Assembly (NCBI GenBank): GCA_945906715.1
Contig: CAMDRK010000134.1
Span: 1-6,924 of the forward strand
DNA length: 6,924 nt
DNA from: Nitrospira lenta
GTDB taxonomy: Bacteria > Nitrospirota > Nitrospiria > Nitrospirales > Nitrospiraceae
Direction: 5' to 3'
The number at the start of each line of letters is the position of its first letter. Within the stretch, counting starts at the first letter, position 1. The translations under genes and the position numbers were made by a program. This document shows positions 1 through 5,762 of the stretch, one piece after another. The notes below the pieces were generated by a model. That model was given only the letters and a program-made list of their open reading frames with translations. It was not told the DNA's origin and ran no database searches.

Positions 1-1
1 G

Positions 2-313
2 GAGATCACCGAGCTGCTTACCCATCCCGAGCAATACGACCGCCAAGAAGTGGTGGTCACCGGTCAAGTTACCAATGTCCAACTCGCGACGAATCGGCAA
101 GGACAACCGGCCTATGGATTTCTCTTGAAGGATCAGGCCGGGACGCTGAAAGTCATCAGTCTCGGGCAGGTTGACGTTCGGGAAGGCGACCAGGTGATTG
201 TGGAAGGAGTCTTCTCGCGCCTTCGTCAGGCAGGACGCACGATCATCTACAACGAAATCAAAGCCCTCTCCATCAAGCCGATGAACCGGCTCAACCCCGA
301 CCTCGTCGGCTAA
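2..313 (+). CDS. OB-fold protein, C-terminal part (truncated by window edge)
   Basis: The reading frame is open from base 2 and ends at TAA 311-313, so the gene starts left of the window. The GTG codons at 50 and 53 are probably internal, because the residues before them (ITELLTHPEQYDRQEVVVTG) read as the start of an OB-fold strand. The rest alternates beta strands and turns: VVVTGQVTNVQL, YGFLLKDQAGTLKVISLG, EGDQVIVEGVFSRL, TIIYNEIKALSIKP. This pattern matches small OB-fold domains of the nucleic-acid-binding or periplasmic type. No catalytic residues are visible and the ligand cannot be named. A signal peptide or membrane anchor, if present, would be outside the window. The gene converges on the SDR gene, and the intervening repeat element begins at the base after its stop codon. 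The fold call is fairly safe; the function is unknown. Confidence 0.7.
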   Translation, partial: EITELLTHPEQYDRQEVVVTGQVTNVQLATNRQGQPAYGFLLKDQAGTLKVISLGQVDVREGDQVIVEGVFSRLRQAGRTIIYNEIKALSIKPMNRLNPDLVG

Positions 314-446
314 TCTGGTCTGTCTGGTCTATCTTGGTCTGTCCGGTCTATCTTGGTCTGTCCGGTCTATTCGGTCTGTCTCGTGTGTTTGATTGAACGA
401 AACTAACGAGATAGACCAAATAGACGAGATAGACCAGACAGACCAG
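314..446. repeat. Hairpin element 1: inverted TCTGGTCTG-type tandem repeats around an 18-bp core
   Basis: The left arm (314-390) is a degenerate 9-10 bp tandem repeat (TCTGGTCTG, TCTGGTCTA, TCTTGGTCTG, TCCGGTCTA). The right arm (about 409-446) is its complement (AGATAGACC, AGACGAGAT and similar). The outer 20 bp pair perfectly: 315-334 with 427-446. The core at 391-408 is GATTGAACGAAACTAACG. The left arm is about twice as long as the right, which suggests copy-number change in one arm. It lies between convergent genes, begins at the base after the OB-fold stop and ends 11 bases before the SDR stop codon. It could serve as a two-way terminator, but it has no clear U-tract. Confidence 0.85.
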
Positions 447-457
447 CGTTCCTACGC

Positions 458-1303
458 TCACCGCGGATATTTCAGCGCCCAGACCAGCAACCTGTCCTGC
501 ATTCGATCCGGCAACCACTTGACCATCCAGGCGCGCAGCTTGGCATCCGTGCCCACCAGATAGCGGGTGCGAGGGCGCGCCGCCGTCAACGCATGATGCA
601 CCGCCCGGACTACGGCATCCGGTGCGATCGCCCGTTGAGCCGCTTGAGCGATCGCTTCACGAATTCGAATCACCGCCTCGCCGTACAGGGCCTTCGCCTC
701 TGCGCTGACCGAGGCTTCAAGACCCTCTGCTTCCTTGGCTGACTTCTCCCAAATCGGCGTCGCAATCGCCCCCGGTTCGATAATCGACACCTGAATCCCC
801 CAGGGCTGCAGCTCCATTCTCAACGCATCGGTCAGCGCCTCCAAGGCATACTTGGATGCAGAATAGGGCCCCAGCAACGGAATGGTCCCTCGTCCGGCAA
901 TCGAACCCATGTTCACGATTCGACCGCGGCCACGGCGTAACAACGGGAGAAAGGCCTGCGTGACCGCGATTTGCCCGATCACGTTCACCTCAAGCTGTTT
1001 CCTGAGATGCGACAACGGAATCACTTCGAGAGGACTGCCGACGACGATCCCGGCATTATTGACGAGCCCTCCAAGGCCCTTCTTGCCCAGAACCAGTTGC
1101 ACCGCCTCAACAGATCGCGCGATCGAAGGCTCATCGGTGACGTCGAGCATGATGGGAATGAGCGACGGACCACCCTTCGCGGCAAGCGCCTCCCCCGCCC
1201 GAAGGTTGCGCACACCGGCAAATACCGTCATTCCGCGGCCGGCGCAATCGAGTGCGCAAGCCGCACCGATGCCGGTTGAAGCCCCGGTCACCACAACAGT
1301 CAT
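458..1303 (-). CDS. Short-chain dehydrogenase/reductase (SDR) family oxidoreductase
   Basis: This is a 281-residue classical SDR, expected to be a cytosolic NAD(P)(H)-dependent oxidoreductase. Visible motifs are the Rossmann dinucleotide loop TGASTGIG (6-13), NNAG (82-85), Asn in EVNVIG (107), catalytic Ser in NMGS (134), the YSASK pair Tyr147/Lys151, and the PG motif (177-178). The tail from about 250 (LRAWMVKWLPDRMQDRLL) resembles SDRs acting on lipid-like or long-chain substrates, but the substrate cannot be read. I chose the ATG at 1303 because homology starts there. The frame stays open upstream to a TTG at 1393 and gives a 30-residue Asp/Gln/Thr-rich extension, but that stretch is translated repeat element. 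Neither start has a convincing Shine-Dalgarno sequence. The gene stands alone between two repeat elements, convergent with the OB-fold gene and divergent from ppx. No promoter was recognised. Confidence 0.9.
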   Translation of the reverse strand: MTVVVTGASTGIGAACALDCAGRGMTVFAGVRNLRAGEALAAKGGPSLIPIMLDVTDEPSIARSVEAVQLVLGKKGLGGLVNNAGIVVGSPLEVIPLSHLRKQLEVNVIGQIAVTQAFLPLLRRGRGRIVNMGSIAGRGTIPLLGPYSASKYALEALTDALRMELQPWGIQVSIIEPGAIATPIWEKSAKEAEGLEASVSAEAKALYGEAVIRIREAIAQAAQRAIAPDAVVRAVHHALTAARPRTRYLVGTDAKLRAWMVKWLPDRMQDRLLVWALKYPR

Positions 1304-1460
1304 CTGGTTTGTTTGGTTCATTTGGTCTGTCTGGTCTCTCTGGTCTATTCCGTCTGTTTGGTCTGTCTGGTCTATCTGGTTAGCTTCGTACAACCGATCA
1401 CAGGAAACTGACAGAACAGACCGAATAGACCAGATAGACTAAACAGACCAGAGAGACCAG
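1304..1460. repeat. Hairpin element 2: TCTGGTCTG-type arms, core in reverse orientation
   Basis: The left arm (1304-1377) and right arm (about 1396-1460) are built from the same degenerate 9-bp units as element 1. The outermost perfect pairing is 16 bp: 1331-1346 with 1445-1460. The core at 1378-1395 is GGTTAGCTTCGTACAACC, whose reverse complement GGTTGTACGAAGCTAACC matches the cores of elements 1 and 3. The element touches the chosen SDR start codon, so it occupies the place where that gene's ribosome binding site should be. Because the units are 9 bp, they stay open in the SDR frame. Confidence 0.85.
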
Positions 1461-1534
1461 CCCGGTGAGAGTACCACGGCAGCATGAGTGAGAGCAGCCA
1501 TCCCGAATGTTACCAAGAATTAACCCCACCGACC

Positions 1535-1563
1535 TTGACAGGCTATGAGCCTTTCATTATGGT
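1535..1563 (+). promoter_or_regulatory. Predicted sigma70-type promoter for the ppx-kinase operon
   Basis: A perfect -35 box TTGACA (1535-1540) is followed by 17 bases and TATGGT (1558-1563), which matches the -10 consensus at four of six positions. Transcription would begin near 1570, leaving a leader of about 150 bases that contains the whole inverted repeat at 1588-1698. The rest of the gap between 1461 and 1587 shows no gene or other clear signal. The call is by consensus matching only. Confidence 0.5.
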
Positions 1564-1587
1564 TTCTAAGCGTAACTGCTGAGGCAG

Positions 1588-1698
1588 ATAGGCTGAAGGG
1601 GTTCAGGCTGAAGGCTGAAGGCCGAAATTCGAAGATCGAAGTTATAAACCCGTTAGCCTTCAGCCTGAACCCCTTCAGCCTGAACCCCTTCAGCCTAT
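1588..1698. repeat. Heptad-type inverted repeat in the ppx leader
   Basis: A perfect 27-bp inverted repeat pairs 1588-1614 (ATAGGCTGAAGGGG...) with 1672-1698. The right arm contains two direct 15-bp units (CAGCCTGAACCCCTT at 1661-1675 and 1676-1690). The left arm continues inward as degenerate heptads (AGGCTGA, AGGCCGA, AATTCGA, AGATCGA, AGTTATA). The core shared by the other hairpins is not recognisable in the middle. If the upstream promoter is real, this forms a strong stem in the 5' leader, ending 22 bases before the ppx start codon, and could affect translation or readthrough. Confidence 0.8.
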
Positions 1699-1720
1699 TC
1701 ACCTGAGCCGTTACTATTCT

Positions 1721-3271
1721 ATGTCCAAGATTGCCGTTATCGATATCGGAACGAACTCCATCCATATGGTATTGGCTGAGATCCAGCCGGATGCAGGCTA
1801 CAAGGTTCTCGATCGCTTCAAAGATATGACGCGGCTCGGGAACGGCGCGTTTACAGCCCAGCGCCTCTCCGATGAGGCGATCACACGCGGGCTCGACGTC
1901 ATTCGCAATCTCGTCACCCTGGCCAAGAATAAAGGCTACGATCGCATCATCGCCGTCGCCACCAGCGCCGTGCGGGAGGCAAAAAACGGAGGAGACTTTA
2001 TCGATCTCGTCGCCGAACAGACGGGGCTGAAAGTTCGCGTCATCAGCGGAACCGAAGAAGCCAGGCTGATTTTCCTCGGCGTCAAAAACAACGTGCCTAT
2101 GACAGAACAGCCGACGCTCTCGGTCGATGTCGGCGGTGGATCGGTCGAGCTGATGGTTGGAAATCGCGACCAGCTCCTCCACTCAAAAAGCCTGAAGCTG
2201 GGCGCGATCAGGCTGGCGGATGAATTTCTGAAGCGTACGCCCCCGTCCGAGAGGATGCTCCGCTCACTCGAAAACACGGTGACGGCTCAGTTACAGGCCG
2301 CCCTCGATTCGTTCAAGACAAAACGATTCGATTCCCTGATCGCCACCTCCGGCATGGCGGGCAACCTGGCGGAAGTCATTCATTTACGCCGAACCAATCG
2401 CCCTCTCCCCCAAATCAATCTCGCCACCATCTCATTGAAGGACGTCAAAGAAGTTGAGCAGGATCTCCGCCAATCCACGCTGAAAACCCGGTTGGCCATC
2501 CCCGGACTAGATCCTCGACGCCTGGACACCCTCTTTCCAGCCACAGTGGTCCTGCGGCGCCTGATGGAACTTGCAGGGCGAGACGAACTCATTTTGTGCG
2601 ACAAGGCCATTCGCGAAGGCATCATCTACGACTATATCAAGCGTCACCGCGAACGGCTCAAAGCAGAAGCGGAGATCCCCGACTTGCGGCGGCGCACCGT
2701 CATCGCACTGGCCCGCCGTTGCCATGCTCCGGAAGTCCATAGCCTGCATGTCGCCGGCCTAGCCCTGCGCCTCTTCGACCAGACCGTACGCCTCCATCGC
2801 CTAGGCCCCTCAGAGCGAAACTGGCTTGAATATGCCGCAATTCTGCACGACGTCGGCTACCTCATCAACGAGCGCCAGCACCACAAACATGCCTACTACC
2901 TCATCACAAATAGCGGCCTCGGAGGATTATCCAGCGAGGAGATTGCGGTCGTCGCCAACGTCGCGCGCTACCACCGGCGCTCAGTCCCGCAACTGAAGCA
3001 CGAGGGATTCAGTTCCCTCTCCCCCAAATACAAACGCATCGTACGAATCCTGTCCGCACTGCTTCGAATCGCCGACGGCCTGGATCGGACGCATTTTTCT
3101 GTCGTCCGCACCCTCAATGTGAGACTTGGTTCCGTCGTCACCATCACGGTGCATGTGACGGGTGATGCCGAGTTGGAAACCTGGGCCGCCGCCGGCCGGG
3201 CCGATCTCTTTGAACGCGTCTTCCGCCGCAAGGTAAAATTCTCCGTCATCTCCCAGGACGATGCCGCATGA
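1721..3271 (+). CDS. Ppx/GppA family phosphatase with C-terminal HD domain
   Basis: This 516-residue protein is close to the length of E. coli Ppx. The family hydrolyses terminal phosphate from inorganic polyphosphate, or the 5'-gamma phosphate of pppGpp, in the cytoplasm. The N-terminal ASKHA-fold part (about 1-305) shows the phosphate-1 loop DIGTNS (8-13), the conserved TEEA region (111-114) around the catalytic Glu, and the glycine-rich DVGGGS (136-141). The C-terminal part (about 325-516) is HD-like, with His340/His343, the HD pair 376-377 (ILHDVGY), HHKH (387-390) and YHRR (417-420), so it may have its own metal site. Sequence does not separate Ppx from GppA activity, and I give no symbol. 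The ATG at 1721 is set by the conserved N-terminus; no Shine-Dalgarno sequence is visible. The stop overlaps the next start as ATGA, indicating translational coupling to the kinases. Confidence 0.93.
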   Translation: MSKIAVIDIGTNSIHMVLAEIQPDAGYKVLDRFKDMTRLGNGAFTAQRLSDEAITRGLDVIRNLVTLAKNKGYDRIIAVATSAVREAKNGGDFIDLVAEQTGLKVRVISGTEEARLIFLGVKNNVPMTEQPTLSVDVGGGSVELMVGNRDQLLHSKSLKLGAIRLADEFLKRTPPSERMLRSLENTVTAQLQAALDSFKTKRFDSLIATSGMAGNLAEVIHLRRTNRPLPQINLATISLKDVKEVEQDLRQSTLKTRLAIPGLDPRRLDTLFPATVVLRRLMELAGRDELILCDKAIREGIIYDYIKRHRERLKAEAEIPDLRRRTVIALARRCHAPEVHSLHVAGLALRLFDQTVRLHRLGPSERNWLEYAAILHDVGYLINERQHHKHAYYLITNSGLGGLSSEEIAVVANVARYHRRSVPQLKHEGFSSLSPKYKRIVRILSALLRIADGLDRTHFSVVRTLNVRLGSVVTITVHVTGDAELETWAAAGRADLFERVFRRKVKFSVISQDDAA

Positions 3272-4017
3272 GTACCCAGCCCACTCCATCCATCACTCCC
3301 CACCCCTACCCTGGGAAACTCATCATCGTCGAGGGGATCGACGGGTCAGGAAAGAGCACGCAACTACTGTTGCTGCACAAGTGGCTGGAGTCGAAGGGTC
3401 ATAAAGTCTTTTTCACGGAATGGAACTCCTCGGAACTGGTCAAGGAAACGACTAAGCGGGGAAAGAAAAACAAAAGCCTGACCCCGACGACGTTCAGCCT
3501 GCTCCATGCGACCGACTTCGCCAGCCGGCTGTATCATGAAATTTTACCCCCGCTCAAAGCCGGCATGATCGTTTTGGCCGACCGCTACATGTACACCGCC
3601 TTTGCCCGTGACGTGACCCGCGGCGTATCGCCCGAATGGATTCGCAAACTCTATAGCTTCGCGATCACCCCTGACATGGCCTTCTACTTCAAGGTGCCGA
3701 TCGAGGTCGCCATCTCGCGGCTCCTCGGAGGCACGCGCGGCCAGTTCAAGTACTACGAAGCCGGCATGGACATGAACCTGAACCAGGACGTCACTGAAAG
3801 TTTCCGTCTCTTCCAATCGAGCATCCTGGCCCAGTACAAGAAGATCGTCGATGAGTTTCAGCTCATCACGATGGATGCGACGAAAGACATCGAAGCCCAG
3901 CAAAACGACATGCGCCTGCTCGTGGGAGAGGCGCTCAAAGATTACAAACCACGGCGAGGCACCCATGGTCGACGCACGGTATTTTGGCGACGGTTTGACG
4001 TACCTAAATCCGAGTGA
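3268..4017 (+). CDS. Thymidylate-kinase-like P-loop kinase, first paralog
   Basis: This 249-residue protein has a Tmk-type P-loop fold. Walker A is GIDGSGKST (23-31, Lys29), and FSLLHATDFASRLYHEILPPL (76-96) followed by VLADRYMYTAFARD (102-115) corresponds to the Tmk helix and DRY motif. True dTMP kinases have an RxPG motif after the second strand, which contacts the dTMP phosphate. Here the matching position reads FFTEWNSSELV (48-58). The usual Arg-rich LID is replaced by GGTRGQFKYYEAGMDMNL (154-171). Nucleotide phosphorylation is therefore likely, but dTMP as substrate is doubtful, and a nucleotide or polyphosphate role linked to the upstream Ppx gene is a reasonable alternative. The start overlaps the ppx stop by 4 bp. 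The tail after about residue 228 is basic and runs 53 bp into the next gene. Confidence 0.8.
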   Translation: MSTQPTPSITPHPYPGKLIIVEGIDGSGKSTQLLLLHKWLESKGHKVFFTEWNSSELVKETTKRGKKNKSLTPTTFSLLHATDFASRLYHEILPPLKAGMIVLADRYMYTAFARDVTRGVSPEWIRKLYSFAITPDMAFYFKVPIEVAISRLLGGTRGQFKYYEAGMDMNLNQDVTESFRLFQSSILAQYKKIVDEFQLITMDATKDIEAQQNDMRLLVGEALKDYKPRRGTHGRRTVFWRRFDVPKSE

Positions 4018-4699
4018 CCTCAAGGGGAAACTCATCGCGATCGAAGGCACCGACGGGGTCGGACGCTCCACGCACATCGAGATGTTGCAGGAGTGGCTGG
4101 AGGTGCAGGGCTATGGCGTCATCACGACCGGCTGGACCCGTTCCAATCTCATGTCGAAAACGATCGAAATGGCAAAAGAAGGCAACATTCTCGACCGGTG
4201 GTCGTTCAGTCTTCTGTACGCCACCGACTTTGCGGATCGCTTAGAGCACGAGATCATCCCCGCCCTTCGTTCAGGATTCATCGTCCTGGCCGACCGGTAC
4301 ATCTATACGGCCCTCGCGCGCGACTTTGTCCGCAGCGGGAACCGCCAGTGGGCGAGAGACGTCTTCGGTTTCGCCTTAGTGCCGGATCTCGTCTGCTACA
4401 TGCGCATCGACATCGAAACACTGGTGCTCCGCGTCATCGAAACCAAAGGAATGAACTTCTGGGAATCGGGGATGGACCTTCGGCTGGGCAGCGATCTCTA
4501 CGACAGCTTTAAAAAGTATCAGTCGCTCCTGATCGAGGAGTTCGACAAAATGGCGGAAGAGTTCCACTTCGAAGTGACCGATGCCAGAAAATCGCCCGAT
4601 GAAATTCAAGAGGAACTGCGCGTAAAGATTCGGCCGCTGCTCGTCTCACACCTGAAAAGCCCGGACCTACCGTCCGACCGTTTTACCCAACCAATATAA
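3965..4699 (+). CDS. Thymidylate-kinase-like P-loop protein, second paralog with altered Walker A
   Basis: This 244-residue protein is clearly paralogous to its upstream neighbour. They share GKL-I-EG-DG-G-ST, FSLL-ATDFA-RL-HEI-P-L, VLADRY-YTA-ARD, and E-GMD followed by SF--(F/Y)QS. Its Walker A is GTDGVGRST (28-36), so the near-invariant Lys is Arg34. ADRYIYTALARD (109-120) is intact. As in the first paralog, RxPG is absent (TTGWTRSNLM at 54-63). It may be a weak kinase, a regulatory partner of the first paralog, or an enzyme with altered nucleotide handling. The frame is open further left to an ATG at 3851, but that extension overlaps the upstream gene and reads as a shadow. The ATG at 3965, with GAGG at 3956-3959 before it, gives a sensible N-terminus. 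It overlaps the preceding gene by 53 bp in another frame, consistent with co-translation. Confidence 0.8.
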   Translation: MVDARYFGDGLTYLNPSDLKGKLIAIEGTDGVGRSTHIEMLQEWLEVQGYGVITTGWTRSNLMSKTIEMAKEGNILDRWSFSLLYATDFADRLEHEIIPALRSGFIVLADRYIYTALARDFVRSGNRQWARDVFGFALVPDLVCYMRIDIETLVLRVIETKGMNFWESGMDLRLGSDLYDSFKKYQSLLIEEFDKMAEEFHFEVTDARKSPDEIQEELRVKIRPLLVSHLKSPDLPSDRFTQPI

Positions 4700-4841
4700 G
4701 AAGTGCTGAGTGCTGAGCACCGGAAAGTGCTGAGTGCTGAGTTTTGAGTTAGTTCCGGACAACTCAGAACTTAGAACTCAGAACTTCGAACTGCCCGGCC
4801 CGCTCATCCCGGTTCTCCTCTAACTCAGCACTCAGCACTTC
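4700..4841. repeat. Heptad-repeat hairpin element with conserved tip
   Basis: A perfect 18-bp inverted repeat pairs GAAGTGCTGAGTGCTGAG (4700-4717) with 4824-4841. Inside are more heptads: AGTGCTG units at 4727-4740 on the left and AACTCAG, AACTTAG, AACTCAG, AACTTCG from 4761 on the right. A second hairpin, GAGTT (4746-4750) and AACTC (4761-4765), closes a 10-base loop AGTTCCGGAC. Read on the minus strand, GTT-GTCCGGAACT-AAC matches the core of the TCTGGTCTG-type elements. The element starts one base after the stop codon of the second kinase gene. The following bases, 4842-4873, show nothing recognisable. Confidence 0.85.
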
Positions 4842-4873
4842 CCGCCCTATCTGCCCGCGCGAGCCGCTTCTGT

Positions 4874-4902
4874 TTGACGAGCCATGTCTTATGCCGTAGA
4901 AT
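4874..4902 (+). promoter_or_regulatory. Predicted sigma70 promoter of vapBC
   Basis: TTGACG (4874-4879), a 17-base spacer and TAGAAT (4897-4902) each match the sigma70 consensus at five of six positions. The predicted transcription start, near 4909, falls inside the palindrome at 4903-4921. This is the arrangement expected if the antitoxin represses its own operon. Confidence 0.7.
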
Positions 4903-4932
4903 GTGCATCACTGTGATGCACCGGTGATGCAT
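4903..4932 (+). promoter_or_regulatory. Predicted VapB/VapBC operator (three half-sites)
   Basis: GTGCATCAC (4903-4911), a central T (4912) and GTGATGCAC (4913-4921) form a perfect 9+1+9 palindrome. A third half-site, GTGATGCAT (4924-4932), repeats the second with an 11-bp offset, about one helical turn. Ribbon-helix-helix antitoxins bind such sites as dimers, and VapBC complexes often fill adjacent sites cooperatively. The site starts directly after the -10 box, so occupancy should block transcription. Confidence 0.75.
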
Positions 4933-4946
4933 GGAGGCATGACGCC

Positions 4947-5207
4947 ATGAAAGCGATTACGTTACGGAACCTTCCCCCTGACGTCGCACGTACCGTGCAG
5001 CTGCGGGCCAAGCAGAAGAAGACCAGCGTGAATAAGGCGGTCATCGAACTGTTGGAAGAATCGGCGGGAGGCAAGGCAAAAAAGAAAACGCCGCACCGCT
5101 ACCATGATCTGGATCATCTCGTCGGAACCTGGACGAAGGAAGAGGCCGCTGCATTCGATAAGATCGTCAAGTCCTTCAGAACCATCGATCCCGACTTGTG
5201 GAAATGA
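4947..5207 (+). CDS. vapB: VapB-type ribbon-helix-helix antitoxin
   Basis: This 86-residue protein starts with MKAITLRNLPPDVARTVQLR, a beta strand and helix typical of ribbon-helix-helix (Arc/FitA-like) DNA-binding antitoxins. The second helix is around 26-38 (SVNKAVIELLEES). After a basic linker (GGKAKKKTPHR, 41-51), the C-terminus DLDHLVGTWTKEEAAAFDKI...IDPDLWK (54-86) matches the toxin-binding tail of VapB antitoxins, which inserts into the PIN groove. It should neutralise VapC and repress its own operon at the upstream palindrome. The start is supported by GGAGG at 4933-4937, nine bases before the ATG. Its stop overlaps the toxin start as ATGA, giving coupled translation. Confidence 0.92.
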   Translation: MKAITLRNLPPDVARTVQLRAKQKKTSVNKAVIELLEESAGGKAKKKTPHRYHDLDHLVGTWTKEEAAAFDKIVKSFRTIDPDLWK

Positions 5208-5605
5208 ACCGGATACTGCTCGATACCTCAGCCTACTCTGCTCTCTTCCGAAAACATCAAGCCATAGTCCAGCTGGTCGAATCAGCAGAAAGCCTCTACC
5301 TCACCCCAATCGTCTTGGGAGAGCTGAAAGCGGGATTCCTGCTTGGCAGAAGGGGCGAAGAAAATGAGAGCTCTCTACGAGAGTTTCTCCAATCTCCCCG
5401 AGTGAGCGTTCTCGCAATCAACGACGAAACTGCGGATCGATGGGCCATCATCGCGGCCTTCCTCAAGAAGGCCGGCACCCCGGTTGCCGCCAACGATATG
5501 TGGATTGCCGCCAGCGCCATGCAGCATGGGCTTCCGATCCTGACTTCTGACCGCGACTTTCAGAAAATTCCCCAGGTCATCGTTCGCCACTTTTCTCCGA
5601 TCTGA
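5204..5605 (+). CDS. vapC: VapC-type PIN-domain ribonuclease toxin
   Basis: This 133-residue protein has the length and layout of VapC toxins, Mg2+-dependent ribonucleases that typically cut tRNA or rRNA and stop growth when free of VapB. The acidic residues of the PIN active site are all present: Asp7 in LLDTSAY, Glu40 in VLGELKAG, Asp98 in AANDMWIAA and Asp116 in LTSDRDF. It appears catalytically intact. I start it at ATG 5204, which overlaps the antitoxin stop by 4 bp. An in-frame GTG at 5198 would add only two residues. The last 90 bp (5516-5605) recur, slightly diverged, at 6731-6820. The RNA target cannot be read from the sequence. Confidence 0.93.
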   Translation: MNRILLDTSAYSALFRKHQAIVQLVESAESLYLTPIVLGELKAGFLLGRRGEENESSLREFLQSPRVSVLAINDETADRWAIIAAFLKKAGTPVAANDMWIAASAMQHGLPILTSDRDFQKIPQVIVRHFSPI

Positions 5606-5614
5606 CAGGCTGCG

Positions 5615-5705
5615 GTTCATCTGGTCTCTCTCGTTTATTTTGTTTGTTTGGTTGAGCGCAACTAACCAGATGAACCAAATAAACAACACAAACCAATGAA
5701 ACCAG
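5615..5705. repeat. Hairpin element 3: degenerate TCTGGTCTG-type arms
   Basis: The left arm (5615-5649, CATCTGGTCTCTCTCG..., T-rich) is imperfectly complementary to the right arm (5668-5705, AGATGAACCAAATAAAC...AAACCAG). The core at 5650-5667 is GGTTGAGCGCAACTAACC, aligning base for base with the cores of elements 1 and 2. Its arms are more degraded than those of the other two. It starts ten bases after the vapC stop and may also help end vapBC transcription. Bases 5706-5762 hold no recognisable gene; only a small stem GCGTG/CACGC (5726-5738) is seen there. Confidence 0.8.
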
Positions 5706-5762
5706 CAGACCTATTCGTATGAACCGCGTGTTTCACGCATGAACAGGTTCGGCGCAAGAAAC

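Noticed and set aside
882..1442. Plus-strand 186-aa ORF antisense to the SDR gene
   Set aside because: It is a frame shadow of a strongly motif-supported SDR on the minus strand, and its C-terminus is translated repeat (WSVWSLWSI).
314..1460. CRISPR array, because of the repeated TCTGGTCTG units
   Set aside because: Units are 9-10 bp, degenerate and contiguous, with no unique spacers and an inverted rather than direct overall layout. No cas genes are present.
1520..2182. Minus-strand 220-aa ORF overlapping the ppx start
   Set aside because: It is antisense to the conserved Ppx N-terminus and includes translated repeat (FRLKGFRLK). No recognisable domain.
3851..3964. N-terminal extension of the second kinase gene to ATG 3851
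   Set aside because: The extra 38 residues (SFSSSRWMRRKTSKPSK...) are low-complexity and are a frame shadow of the first kinase gene. The homologous part and a GAGG site support 3965.
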